From positions 1 through 64,000 of the forward strand of contig CAJQUW010013681.1 in the NCBI GenBank assembly GCA_907163375.1: 64,000 bases of DNA, in the 5' to 3' direction. The translations under genes and the position numbers were made by a program. The DNA comes from Prostheceraeus crozeri. Its lineage: Eukaryota > Platyhelminthes > Polycladida > Euryleptidae. Below the pieces are notes generated by a model. That model saw only the letters and a list, made by a program, of their open reading frames with translations, had not been told where the DNA came from and made no database searches. This document shows, piece by piece, positions 44,454-56,732 of this stretch (positions are counted from its first letter, which is position 1; every line of letters begins with the position of its first letter).

Positions 44454-46900
44454 GAATAATTAAACATTGAGTTGCATCTTCAGCTGAAAAATGCGAACGA
44501 CCTAAATAGCTGCAATTTCATTAAATATCAAGAATCATTATCAGGCCGAATTCACATATCTGAGCTGGACGCTTTTTTTATTAACTGAGGGGGTAATCCA
44601 ATATTCAATTTTTCCATTTACAATTGTGCCTGCAAAAGGCAGCATTAATTAATCATTGTAGACGCAGTAACTTATGCGATTTGCCAGTAGTGCGTTTAAA
44701 GTTATATTTAATGAATGCGCGTCGGAATTTCACTAACTGGTAATCGCAAATACCAACCGGAACATCAGGTGCACCAGTGACTGCTCAACATCGAACCATC
44801 TCCCCCCACAACCCTCAACCACAACCTCTCCAGCACTTTTCATTCTCTCAGCTCAGAAGTTCTAGCGACTGCTCTAGTAAAAATTTCATAAACTTTAGCG
44901 GCGGGTGATGATAATTTCGAATAAAGCTGTGAGGGAAAACAAGGCACAGTCCAGACATGGATGAATGGTTGAATGTCGAGTGGGCTATAGCTCTGTGCGG
45001 TGTAAATTCTGTGCTTATCTTTTTTAGGCCTGCATCCCTTAATTCTATAGTCATAAAATATTCATTTATTTGCAACTGCAATGAAAAAGACGACGATCGT
45101 GCAATATTCAGAGCATATTTCTGTATTCCGTAATTGATCGCGTGAAGAAATAAGCGTCATTTATCCTTAGTATGATGAAATGTGCCAGAAAGTATGCTAG
45201 TCGATACATGATTTTAAAAGGTCTGATTGATCCACTGAAATTTTGATTTTACTTTAGTCAATGCTCATTAAAATAATTAATTTCCCAAAATAATAGATGA
45301 AATAATTAGCAAAGGAATTGATGCATCTTTCTTGAAAGAGTCTCATATAAAATTATCATTTCTTTTCAATTTATTAAATTAAGAACAGAGACTATACATC
45401 GCTTTTCTAAATAAGATTCCTATGTATATTTTTACTTCTTGCACGAAAAGTCCATTGCAGCGAGTTGTCAACGCATCTTTTAATTTTTTGCACACATGGA
45501 GTACTTTATATGACTTATTTAAGAGAGCACATGTACAGATCTACTATTCTGTAATGCATCAAATCAGCGCATTCGCATCCTCCCTATCACTGTCCTTTGC
45601 AGATGAACTTCACATGTTGTCAATCTGGTTTATGTAGAATATTTCAAGACTTTTTCGATGGAATTAGGTCGGATATTCCTGTACAACGATATAGAGAAAC
45701 AATTCCTCAACGAGATCTTCGTCTAAGGTTGTTCTAGTCAGTAATTTTGAAAATTCAATTGTAATGTCTACTCTATGGACATTGTGATTATATGATTGTT
45801 TGTCTGCATTAATTTTTTTTTGTCAATGACAAGTCTTAACTCCAAATATTTCCTGGAATATAATAACACGTCATGCTAAACGGGTCATTTTGGTTTTTCT
45901 GGGTGATTACCGGTCTCAACACCTCAGGAATCTTTATCAAAACTATGTGAATTTTATTAGAGACTTGCTATGAACATTATTTAGACTATTATGCAGTATC
46001 GGTACGTTATGATCGTACATCAATATTTATGTACGTATATTCATCTACTATCAAAATGGACTTCATTTATTTATAAGCAGTGTTGGTTTAAAAGAGTTTG
46101 GTACACACAAGAACTTCCGAACAAACGGTTTCTTTAAAAGAGATTAATTGAGTTACGTGCACTCATAGCATATGAGTGTTGCATTTTTCTGTCAAAAAAT
46201 AGGTGTAACCAAATAATATTTGCTGAGGAGCTTGGTAACATTTTTCTTTGTATGTCGTTAAAGAATTGACAAGTGTGGGATATTAATGAAGTCTTTTCGT
46301 GAGAAGTGCTCGATAGTATGCGATCATGTAAATTTAATAACTATTTTCAGAATACGTGTATTCCATTGCGACTAATGTATGACGCAAAATAGTATTCAGT
46401 CTCTGAATTCTAAAGAAATAGCAATGAAAAGTTGAGGCGAAGTTGTCTATACCAAAGCATTCTTATCCCTTTCCCCCATATGTTGGAATTAATTAAATGA
46501 TGTTATTTTTCAGTCTTTCGACGGACAAAAATTAATAAATTATGTCGAGATATGTTTCCTCTATCTGGCCATTGAGATAGTAAGAATTTCAGATCGATCA
46601 GTGATATAAGACCTATTTCAGTCAAGGCAATTTACCTTGTAATGGATTTCGCTGTGTTTGTTTGTCGCATTCAACACAGTCTGTGGGATTATTTCTAATT
46701 GCTCAATGTTCATTGTAAGCTTACTTTGTGAATGTGCTACTGTATTTAATCGTTGTTTGGTAATATGCAGAAGGGACATTATGGAGAAGTAGCCACTGTT
46801 GGCCGGATGCGTTTGATCAGCGCCTAATGAATTCCGAGATTAAAAAGAGCTTAACTTCCCGCACGAAACTACTCGCTAAATTCTCCTGTAAGAGAAAAAA
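44454..46900. other. no recognised gene
   Basis: 2.4 kb of AT-rich sequence; nothing recognised. Confidence 0.45.
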
Positions 46901-46950
46901 GGCGGAGCACGACATCATCAATTCGACAATAAGGTATTGTAGTCCGTGTC

Positions 46951-47238
46951 GTGGAAAATTTTTGCCATAAGTTTAACTACAAGTTCACCACTTGGCGCTG
47001 TTCATCATTGAATCTCTGCTTGTGGGATGACTCGGGAAAATTTAATGACTTTTTACGGAGCCTAGGTGAGATAATGTTCAGCGTCGACCGAAATTACATC
47101 GTATTATTTAATAATGCTACGTCCCACCCAGATGCTCCAAATATCGGTAAAGACTGGCATCTCCCAATTAACTCTCCCTTTCTGAATGCGCGCAAAATGG
47201 TTGGATCATGTTTAAGGCAATTATTAACCAAAATTTGA
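46951..47238 (+). pseudogene. DDE transposase fragment, Tc1/IS630-like
   Basis: YIVLFNNATSH followed 20 residues on by WHLPINSPFLN matches the block around the second Asp (here Asn, LFNN for the usual xxDN) and the LPPYSPFLNPIE block of Tc1/mariner/IS630-type transposases. The PIE motif with the catalytic residue is altered (ARK). The frame is short and isolated, with no terminal repeats found. Not the same lineage as the Tc1 at 60976-62562. Confidence 0.5.
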
Positions 47239-47896
47239 CAGAGGCCAATATTAATGCAGAAATGTGCTTGCATGATCAGCGTATATCTGTGAATAGATGT
47301 ATTTAAGGTTTTCTCTGAAAGATTTCTTTTTAAGAATTTCTCTTAGGAAGTATAATTGAAAGTCCTTATAATTGAATTCATATTTGCACAGAGAAACAAA
47401 GTTGCTTCCAAAGAATTCGTGGAAAGACAATGCAAAGCGTCTTGTGCTAGATTATATTTTGAAAAAATAATACAAAATGTATATACATAAACCTGCTACA
47501 GGAAATTATTACTGGTTAGAACAAACAGACACTAGTTGGCATATCTATGAAGCATTCGTAGAGGTTATTGAACTTACAAACATGGCCCAGAGTACACCTT
47601 TGCTTTTCACATCTTGTAGAGCATCGACACCTGTACAGATCTAAAGGTGCGACGCACAACTGTGCGTTAATAATTTGATTGACATGCGCACAGCTGTGCG
47701 TCAGAACTTCGCACAGCTGCGCGTCGGAAAATTCAAATTCATAGATATCATGCCTTTGTTGATTCTGACGCACAGCTGAAATCAGAAGTTCACTACCACT
47801 GAACTTCTATTCGACTATTCTGTGCGTCTATTCATTTTCTCTCTCATTTTGACATTGTACTGACTGGGAGTCGTACCGTCATCATGGAAGCTGAAG

Positions 47897-49020
47897 GTGA
47901 TCAAATCAATGAAACTCTTCGAAGAACTTCTAATAAATTCTGTGCGAAATTACCCATGCATTTGGACTGTGTCTTCGAAACGGCATCATGACATCGAGGC
48001 TGCCAATAATATCTGGCATGAAATATCTCAGACATTGGGTAAAGATCCCGAAACATGTAAATCGCGGTGGAGAAGTCTTCGTGATACGTACAGGAAGAAA
48101 TCGAAAAAATCCCAAGTGGTTCTGGGAGGAGAAACTCCCGAAAATGGATTTGGTTTGAGAGCTTGAGCTTTTTGAAGGATTCTTTTACGAGTCGATTAGC
48201 GCTTCACACTTCAAATATTCCCGAAGCAAGCCAATCAGACTCAAATGTAGAAATTGTAAACGAGGAAGTAGCACAATCTACGGATCATGAGAATTCCAGG
48301 GTATATAGCGACACGACCACTGCTGAGTTCTCAACAACAAGAAAAAGAAAGAAGAGTGATTTGGAATGCGAGTTTTTTGATGCTGTCAGTATATGGAAGG
48401 ATAAATGCAGAAATACTTCACTCGACGACGAAGATGAGACTTTTGGAAAATCCGTTTCGACACAACTGCGAAAGTTACCATTCGGTATCAAAGCGCAAGC
48501 AAAATTGAATATTCAAAAGGTGAGTGCATTTACCCTAGTACTATTTTATAGTAGGACCTCGATTTAACGTTACATGTATTTTGATTTAAACTCATCGTTC
48601 GACCTCGATATAACGTACGCAGGTCTATATAAACTCGATATTGCGTATGAATATTTCAGCTAAAGTATAAAAGCGATGAGTTTTGGTAGCCTACTATAAT
48701 CCTGTCATGAATACCGTAAATAGGTGTGATGAATTCTATACCCAAACTTAACCAATGATCAAAACTATACGATAATTTGTCCTATATGTTGTAGACGTCA
48801 GTAGGTTAGTATTAAGTAATGTAGTACGTGTATATTAAGAATACATATACGTGTACACGTATATGAAAGAAGTCAGAAATTATAATACAATTATACAAGT
48901 TTTGGTCAATATTGAGTTTTTTCTTTACAGGCAATCTTCGATGCTGAAGAAGCAGCTCTCAATCAGCAATGTGGTGGTGGAATGATTGTGGATTCGTTAG
49001 CTATGTGTCAATTGCCTTGA
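47897..49020 (+). pseudogene. Harbinger MADF/Myb-like DNA-binding protein
   Basis: The first frame gives LFEELLINSVRNYPCIW, then AANNIWHEISQTLGKDPETC and KSRWRSLRDTYRKK, a MADF (Myb/SANT-like) domain. Harbinger elements use such a second protein to bind ends and to carry the transposase to the nucleus. The domain's end (KWIWFESLSFLKDSF) continues in another frame, so there is about a 1-bp frameshift near 48130. A Lys/Arg stretch (TRKRKKSD) lies in the middle. Exon 1 ends at 48519 on AAG|GTGAGT. TTTCTTTACAG ends at 48930, and exon 2 (48931-49020) adds AIFDAEEAALNQQ and ends LAMCQLP. An ATG at 47884 in a different frame (MEAEGDQINE) has the better context and may be the true start, implying another small frame shift near 47910-47930. 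Confidence 0.75.
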
Positions 49021-49661
49021 TGAGATGTTTAAGCATTTATCAAAACGGATGAAAGTTTTGTTTATTGAGCAAAATAGGGAAGTAGGCCTAAGCTATAAGT
49101 TCTTCTGACGATAGATTTTGATGGGTTAGACCTAATTCGGGATTCATTGAAAAATCTTTAGGGAAAGAAGGCTTAGAGTCGAGGGAATATAGGTCTGTGT
49201 ATTTCTGACATGAGCTAGGAGGTATGCATATAGCCTGGCTAGGACATACATGTGTGCGTTTTGAGATATAATTTAATATTTGAGAAGTACCTACCGATAC
49301 GTAGTTAGGGGGATGATTCATTTAAAATCATACAGGATGGAAAGATTTAAAGAGTATAGCCTACTGAATCAGCTTATGCATTTTCGTTATACAATATAGG
49401 TCCTACAGCTTGTTACCTATCCTAAGCTTAGTAGGCCTAAATATAAGCTTATATAAGCTATTTTCTTTCATTTAATTTCTGTGATCATAAAATCCCTTGA
49501 TCATAAATATCTCTCATTTAACTTCCTTGATTATAAATATGAAGAACAAAAACAATGTATCGATGCACTGTATACTTGTCATACTAGAACATAAAAGCTT
49601 ACATGTAAATACGCCTTTACAATAAGAAAAGGCCTATAAACATGTGAATTATGGGTTGAGG

Positions 49662-50945
49662 TTATTGTTGATTAGGAAAGAGCCTACCACGGTTCACGAT
49701 TGCATACTGCCAAGGTACAGCACCAGCACCGCAGAAGTATGTAGAGAATGCTTGACGAACATTAGCTGCAGATGCAACAAAATTACTGCTCCCCTGCTGT
49801 TCCAGCGGAGATATAGATGAAATGCTTTCGTTGCGCCATTCACCAGGAATTAAACCGTCCGAAGTTTCATGATCAAAATCAGATGGCTTGCAATAGCGGT
49901 CAAACGAAGTATTGGCTCTTGCAGTTTTCCTCATGAAATTGTGCAGTACCACGATTGCTCTTACTATCACAATGCCGTGATCCGGAGTAACTTCAAGTGT
50001 CTGTCTCAAAACACGCCATTTCAGCGCGAGAATGCCAAACGCATTTTCTGAAATTCGTCTCGCACGACTTAGTCGATAGTTGAAGACCTTTTTCTTGTAA
50101 TCATTGAGACCTTGGCGAGGATAGGGCTTCATGATATTATTTCGCAAGGGAAAAGCGTCATCTGCAACGAATACAAGTGGTAACTTTTCCGTAGAATTTG
50201 GCAACTCTTTTACCTTGTCAAGAGGGATTGAGGAAGAGTTATTTTCGAAGCATTTACCGAAGGAAGAACGTGTGAAGATTCCACCATCACTCTCTCTTCC
50301 CGATGCACCAATGTCAATCACAGTAAAACAATAGTTTGCGTCTACGCAAGCTAGCAGCACGATTGAGTGAAAGTTTTTGTAATTATAGAATTCACTGCCA
50401 CGATTAGCTGGACATTTCAAAGCGATATGTTTACCGTCAATGGCCCCTATACAATTAGGGAAATTCCACTTGGTGCTAAACTCGAAGGAGATATGGTTCC
50501 ACTGTTCTTGATTCGGGAAAGCCAAATATTTCTCTTTTAAAACAAACCATAGGGCATCACAAACTTCATAAACAGTTCCCATTACCGTAGACTTGTGCAT
50601 CCTGTAGCTGTGAGCCAACGCCGTAAAGGAAATGCCACTTGCGAGGAATCGGAGTGTAATAGCAAGACGTATTATAGGTTTGATCGGAAGAGCATGATTT
50701 TGTCCGTGCGTTATAAGCGGTTCAATCAGTTTTAATAGTTCGTCAAATTCACTTTTTGACATGCGGAAATATTCAAAGTGCTTCTCGTCGTCCACAGAGC
50801 GCATATCATAGACTAACTGTTCTTCTCCTTGTTCACTTCTTTTCAGGTTCAATGGTCTTACATACCATTTTCTTGGACTATTTTTGTTGATAAGATACAA
50901 TCCGGTAGGAATTAGTGGAATAAAATCGTGCAAGTCAGACATCAC
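49662..50945 (-). CDS. PIF/Harbinger transposase
   Basis: 427 codons, uninterrupted, of typical length. Motifs: FEYFRMSKSEFDELL (about 57-71), a helix-turn-helix region LAITLRFLASGISFTALAHS to KSTVMGTVYEV (95-127), CIGAIDGKHI with catalytic Asp 170, DIGASGRESDGGIF (211-224), VADDAFPL with Asp 262, and RRISENAFGIL with Glu 300, followed by IVVLHNFMR. The D-D-E set is complete. The start is the first Met of the frame. The gene converges on the MADF-type gene with 641 bp between the stops. Confidence 0.9.
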   Translation of the reverse strand: MMSDLHDFIPLIPTGLYLINKNSPRKWYVRPLNLKRSEQGEEQLVYDMRSVDDEKHFEYFRMSKSEFDELLKLIEPLITHGQNHALPIKPIIRLAITLRFLASGISFTALAHSYRMHKSTVMGTVYEVCDALWFVLKEKYLAFPNQEQWNHISFEFSTKWNFPNCIGAIDGKHIALKCPANRGSEFYNYKNFHSIVLLACVDANYCFTVIDIGASGRESDGGIFTRSSFGKCFENNSSSIPLDKVKELPNSTEKLPLVFVADDAFPLRNNIMKPYPRQGLNDYKKKVFNYRLSRARRISENAFGILALKWRVLRQTLEVTPDHGIVIVRAIVVLHNFMRKTARANTSFDRYCKPSDFDHETSDGLIPGEWRNESISSISPLEQQGSSNFVASAANVRQAFSTYFCGAGAVPWQYAIVNRGRLFPNQQ

Positions 50946-51124
50946 TCTATATACAAGTGTTGACGTTCAGCTGTGCGTTCACTATAAACACCTCAATAGT
51001 CGATGCGCAGTGAGTCACAATTTCTCGTGTTCGAATTTCAAATCACTGTGCGTCGATATTTTTTCACTTCAAGTTGGATTCCACTGTGCGTCGGACAAAC
51101 ACACAGACTATAAACGCACCTTAA

Positions 51125-53350
51125 AAAATCGCGTGACGGAAAATTGCATGAGAAATTTGTCTACTTACGATGTTATCTAGAAGCTCACATGCATTCCAAC
51201 AGGAAAAACAATAACAAGAATGTTTTCACTAGGTGAAGTGTAGACCAAGTTGAGACTCAGAGCTTCTGAACTCACTCACCTTTCATCGGATTATTAGAAT
51301 GATTCTCTACAATGTAATACTTGATTGTATCTATGAATTAGAAAATAATGTCGATGAGGTGGGTCTTCTTATTTCTTTCAACGTTTTTCGCTATTCAATT
51401 GATGCATGAGATGGAAAAAATGATTTACAAACAGAAGAGCAATGATTAAGGCAAGAGAGATCATTGTTTGCTCTAACAATTGAAACAGATTCATATCTTA
51501 GGATTTACACACCTTAGCACGCTTCTTCTGCAAAACTTTTCCATAAGATATCCCACAGCAATAATTTACTCTACGACATTGTACCGAAAGCGCTTCCATG
51601 TTCATGTCAAATTAAAGTACAGCGCCTCTTGCCCTCACTCTCACACGAAAGTCTTTCATTTTACCAAAATGTATCAGTGCTTTGAATAAACTGCTAATTT
51701 GCTCACTTTTGACATTTATTTTTATCGACTCCTTTAGCAATAATGAAACTGTACCAGGGTTGTAACCGGTTGGGTTTGGTCGCGCTGAAGTTTTGTAGAC
51801 CGGCAGACCTGCATCAATTGAAAAACTGGTCGCGTATCATCCAAAAGAATTTAATGAGATTCTTGAAAAATGATTTGACACATTTAAAGACGGATGAACA
51901 TTGCTAACAGCTAGGCCTAGTCTGTACAAGACTTCAAAGTGTATACCATAATATTGCCCCTCTACATGCTGCATACTCAAGTATCACATAGTAAACTGAT
52001 CTTGCCATGAACATTCAGTTGTGGTTGGAAGGACCTATGAGCTTTATTTGTTTGCATCAGTCTACGGAAGTTTCATGTTAAAAAGAAAATAGACCGATTA
52101 CTTAAAATCCATGCAATCAGTCAATTTGGTTATACTTATGACATCAGCTATGTAATTCAAATAGCTTCAATGATAGGTGGTCTGTAGGTTTTGTGTTCGG
52201 CATTCTAACGAACTGCAGTGCTACTTCAGATCGATCTTCACTATCATTATCTGCAAGCAGTGTTGAAACTCTAGTTTAGCTTAAAGAGGCTCATATAAAT
52301 GGTCTTTAGTTGTTGACATGCTTTGTGCATGGATAGCACATTGCATCTTCACTTTAATTGAAGTGTAACTACAAATCATTCTTGCATAAACAGGCTCTTG
52401 TAATGCTAAATCTAGTGCTATCTAATGCTAAATGTAGCATGATAAAAAAGATTCAGAGCTAAGACTGCATTCCAAATTGTATCATTATGAGATTTGATTC
52501 ATAAATTGAAGAGATGCTTTTTTATTGGACAAGTTCAAAATTCAACACATTGTAAGAGAAGAAGCTGAAATCTACATAAACTAAATTAATGAGTCAATAA
52601 GTCAATAATTAGTAGAAAAATCGACTAATTTCTCTATGCAGTTGCTACCGGAGCATAGCTAGATTGCTAAATAGCTGAAAGGACCACTATGATTTTTTAT
52701 TGAATAAACTACATGTATATTAAATAGCTTTTTAGGATACAATGTATTCTACCACTGATACTTAGAGATTATAATGGTTATGAAGGATTCGTCAGAGAAG
52801 GATGCAAGCTTAATTCATACACCTGTAATAGAATAAAAACTTAATATAAGAAAATTGTCGATCGCAGAAGCAGAAAAGCAGAAGACGAAACTTCAAACAA
52901 AGGAAAAAACGGGAAAGTTCATTGGTTTCATCCAACTATAATCGAAATTGTTGGAGCTCTAGAGTAAAATCGGATAATATCGACAGCTGAGCTATTATTC
53001 CAAAATAGTGTATTAGAACTTCAGGAATGCATCCATGCGTGCGATAGGCAGTAGCACCGATAGACAGTATGTCTCAAAGATGCAACAGGAGCTTGGTGGA
53101 GCGCTATTCATTGCCTCATACTGAGAGATATCGAAGCTTGAAGTGATTACAATATAATGCCCCGATCAGTCCTAGTCAGTCAACCCTGTCACACGCCGTC
53201 TGACACGCCGTTCTGACGTATGATCAAATGTAAGTGGAGTTGTCTCATATCAAGACCAAGAAATGCAGCCAAAAGGGCCCGAAAACCATTTTACTGTCGA
53301 TAATGTCCGAATCTACACTATAGGACAAGAAACACCTGTTAACAGTGAAT
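51125..53350. other. no recognised gene
   Basis: 2.2 kb of AT-rich sequence without recognisable frames or element ends. Confidence 0.45.
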
Positions 53351-53873
53351 CACAGAATTAGACAGGTCGTCTCTTCTTCTGTTTGACTAGAAGGGAAGCA
53401 TTGGAACATGCAACGTTAATGTAATGGCACAATTTGCTGACACAATACCATAGCAATCGAACAATGAGCAGCCAATTCAACGGTAAACACGCCAAATTGT
53501 GCGAAGTTTCAGTGACTGTTACCAACCGGATCACACAGCAAGTAGACACAGTTGATGTCAAGTTCTACAGAGAAGTTTGGGAACGTTGTTTCGTCCGCTT
53601 ACTAACTTTTTCTAATAATGATCGGAGGGCCTAACATTATCGAGAAAACTTTGGCGCAATGATCTGAATTCTTCGAATCTGAAGGAATCGCCGCAATCGG
53701 AGCATTTTGAAGGAATTCAGAGCAATCCGCAAGCGACGCAAGACTATTTTTCATATCTCTGTAAGGTATTAAAAATTTCTTTTTGCCCACTCAATAAGTT
53801 CCTGCATGTGCCATTGTTTTGATTCAGTTTGCACTTCTAGCAAAATGATACAGTTAAACAATCTAATTCTGTG
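53351..53873 (+). mobile_element. hAT-type MITE, family B, fullest copy
   Basis: Both ends are present: CACAGAATTAGACAGG at the left and, on the minus strand, CACAGAATTAGATTGTTTAA at the right. 523 bp, no coding capacity. The 8-bp flanks (CAGTGAAT and GTCTGAAT) agree only in their last five bases, so the target duplication is not certain. The terminus resembles family A (26712-26967), whose 8-bp duplications are exact. Confidence 0.7.
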
Positions 53874-55388
53874 GTCTGAATAGTCATACACACTTATCAA
53901 CAATGCAGCTATAAAGGAAACGGATTTGATGTCTTAAAAGTAATTGCTATTCAAATAGCTCCAATCTGCATACCTTAATATTTTCATTTTTTGACATCAA
54001 TGAGAAATCTCTGCTTCATTGGTATGTAGGATTCATCTAATGACATTGCGTTTTGTACTTTTTCAGTTGAAAAGGCATGTAAAGTACATTTTGTTGCATT
54101 AAATAAGATAAAAGGTCACACGTCCATCATGCTCAGACATAATTCAGACGAATCCACGGGAGTTCATGCCAACAATTACACGTCACAGACAATTTGCCAT
54201 TTTTAATTTCACTCTGAACTCTTGAATTCTGCTATAATTACGCTTTCAATGGATGCGCATCATGTTTGATCTCACTGTCCTAATGAATGTGATTAACCCA
54301 TTTCAGCCCACTGCGATTCCATTGAACGTTGTCATGTACTAACATAGTGAGGACAGTGGGGATAATGAATTTTTACTGATGGCTTGAGCCCATTGATATA
54401 TACCACGGAGCAGGAATGTTTATTTCTAAGATTTCTCCTAAATCTGAGGACATATAAATTACATAAATTGAATATCACATAATATATTCATTGTTGGTCT
54501 ATTTTCTCTTTGTTAGATGTAACTTGAAGACGCGAAGCCCGAAATGCATCTATGAGAGATATCAATTGAGTGTATCAGAGGCTTAATTTTACTTGAAGTT
54601 CACTTTGGTCAATAACCGCGAAATACAATTGTCGTCATTTGATGACCGTGGTCTCATCCGATATCACCGGAACTATTTTCTCAGTTAGTCTGCGCACAAT
54701 TCTCTGAGTTTGTTTTATTGACACAGAAAGAGAATGATCACGGAACACTATGTACGTCGGCACTTATCATGTTTTCTCAGACGATCAATTGCTCGCATGA
54801 TGTGATTATGTAATGCAGACATGCTAAAGACAATCTCATCCAATGCCTTGGGATAAAGACTGTTATTCATAATAAGTACGTGGCATAGAGTAGGGATATG
54901 TAGGTAGAGCGTCGACTCAAAAAAGTATATGTATACAGTGAAAATTTTTGTATGAAAAGATTCAGTTTTTTGCGGAGATTACGTTCCCGTGGTCCAAAAA
55001 AATTATTTGAGCACTTTTGAAAGAAGTCAAAATTTGTCAATTTATATACTGCCGAGATGACCCTCCTAAATAAGTAGTATGAACCAAGTTGTATATCAAA
55101 AGGAATGAATATTTGCTTATAAGCATGACAGCATGAGCGTGAGACAAACTAAATAGACCAATCACATTCTTCCTGTCACCAATAAATGAATCATTAAAGT
55201 GCAACAATCAGATGTTGACCTACTTAGGTCCCTTTCCTTTCATGAAAGTGTCTTTCGTTAGTTAAGTTGAAAGGAAAGAAACTTGATACGGAATCGAAAG
55301 GCCGACCTTACAAAAGGTAGCTTTCGACGGAAAGGATACTTCATGAAAGGTCGGTTACTTGATACGGGCGTTTATCTTTACAGCAAGC
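53874..55388. other. no recognised gene
   Basis: Non-coding. About 55240-55375 contains CTTTCATGAAAG and CTTGATACGG strings in mixed orientation, possibly the edge of a small element. Confidence 0.35.
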
Positions 55389-55724
55389 CATAGAGCTTGT
55401 TATGGACAACGGCGAATTTGAAGAAACCGATGCAGCTGATGCACCTTCGAGCTTCCTCCTAGGTGCTTGGGCAACGTAAGCGATTAGTAGGCAATTGATG
55501 ATGAGAATCTTTCTCAGGAACACAATCTCCGTAATACGGTGAGTAAATTGGAAGTTCATTTCCATGGAAGTGTATCATTTGATTCTAGTGCAGCAACATC
55601 AACGAAAAGAAGGAAAAATCTGTGGCTCAATATCCCCGGAGTCACAAGACATTCCTTCGTGTGATAATATGCCTACTCAGGAGCTGACAAATTTGCGCGA
55701 ATTATTATCCGCGAATCCCTTTGC

Positions 55725-55955
55725 ATGAGCAGGGGTCTGTTCAACCGGCTCACGGGAATGAAAGGCAAGAAGTTCCCGAAAATAGCCACATTGCAAACGA
55801 AAGCGCTTCACATCTTTCAAAGAACCACAAATGGCAAGCAAAGAGGATGTGTTGTGTGCAATAAAACAGTTTGCAAGGAATGTGTACAGTTTAACCGAAG
55901 TCTTCGTGTTGATTGTGCTCATTGTGGCTTGAAAAGTAGATTTTCCATGCTGTAA
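55725..55955 (+). pseudogene. possible piggyBac-type C-terminal fragment
   Basis: The frame reads RLTGMKGKKFPKIA then GKQRGCVVCNKTVCKECVQF and DCAHCG. RLTG-x-FP followed by a Cys-rich CxxC pattern resembles the end of piggyBac transposases, but spacing is off and no DDD core is found upstream. The 26-codon frame from 55401 (MDNGEFEETDAADAPSS) may belong to the same remnant. Weak call. Confidence 0.3.
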
Positions 55956-56008
55956 ATGCATGTGCACATATATGCCTACTCATTTCGCCTGTTCGCCTGC
56001 ACATTAGA

Positions 56009-56732
56009 TAGTCCGGCAGCCAGAGCGAGTTTCTGCAGGGAACGAGGCCGAAAGTGAGACTTTCACAGAATGGTGTACACCCTTTGCCTACTACGAATCG
56101 GCACGTCTGCCGAGTTCTAGTGAGTTCCTCTTCTTGTCAGACAGGATCAAAGAAAAACACATGTAAATCCAATGGGACGCAGATTGAAGTTTTGAGCAAA
56201 AATGAAATTTTGTGCGTTTTCTCTGATTAAACGAAAAGCACGAAGCCCAGAGTCGTAAATTTTGGCATAGAAAGTCTTCAGGTCATTTCCTATTATGCAC
56301 ATGTGCTATTATCATGCATCTAATCGGCAATGTATGTGAGAATGTGGTTGAATGTGGATAAAGTTGCTCAAAATGTTTGTGTTTGCCAACATTAAGAGGT
56401 TCGTCAAATCTAAATGCGTTTAGCTATATAGATAAGGGTGCATGAAAATGAAAGGAAATGACCTGAAGACATTCCATGCCAAAAATTATGACTCCAGACT
56501 TAGTACTTTTCGTTTAATAGAAAACACACAAGATTTCATTTTCGCTCAAAACTTCAATCTGCGTCCCATTGGATTTACATGTGTTTTCCTTTTATCCTGT
56601 CTGACAAGAAGAGGAACTCACTAGAACTCGGCAGACGGGCCGATTCGTAGTAGGCATAGGGTGTACATCATCCTGTGAAAGTCTCACTTTCGGCCTCGTT
56701 CCCTGCAGAAACTCGTTCTGGCTGCCGGACTA
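56009..56732. mobile_element. foldback element, TAGTCCGG family, copy B
   Basis: Arms (about 56009-56310 and 56440-56732) are near-complementary around a ~130-bp centre. Termini TAGTCCGGCAGC and complement. AGA stands just outside both ends, again a 3-bp match. GGGAACGAGG, ACTTTCACA, GTACACC and CGTCTGCCG sit at the same positions as in copy A at 5194-5939, while the inner parts of the two elements differ. No coding frame. Confidence 0.85.

Larger units (their letters stand above)
47645..51121. mobile_element. autonomous PIF/Harbinger element
   Basis: Ends AGGTGCG on the left and its complement on the right. TAA flanks both (47642-47644 and 51122-51124), the superfamily's 3-bp target duplication. 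Within ~130 bp of each end GACGCACAG or CTGTGCGTC strings recur in both orientations and are likely transposase or partner-protein binding sites. It carries two convergent genes, a MADF/Myb-like protein (plus) and a transposase (minus). 3477 bp long. The transposase looks intact; the partner gene has at least one frame break. Confidence 0.9.

Noticed and set aside
54520-54555. Hammerhead-like string GAAGACGCGAAGCCCGAAATGCATC-type (partial)
   Set aside because: GAA, a palindromic ATGCAT and C are present, but the CUGANGA core and helix II are poor and no Penelope-like sequence lies nearby.
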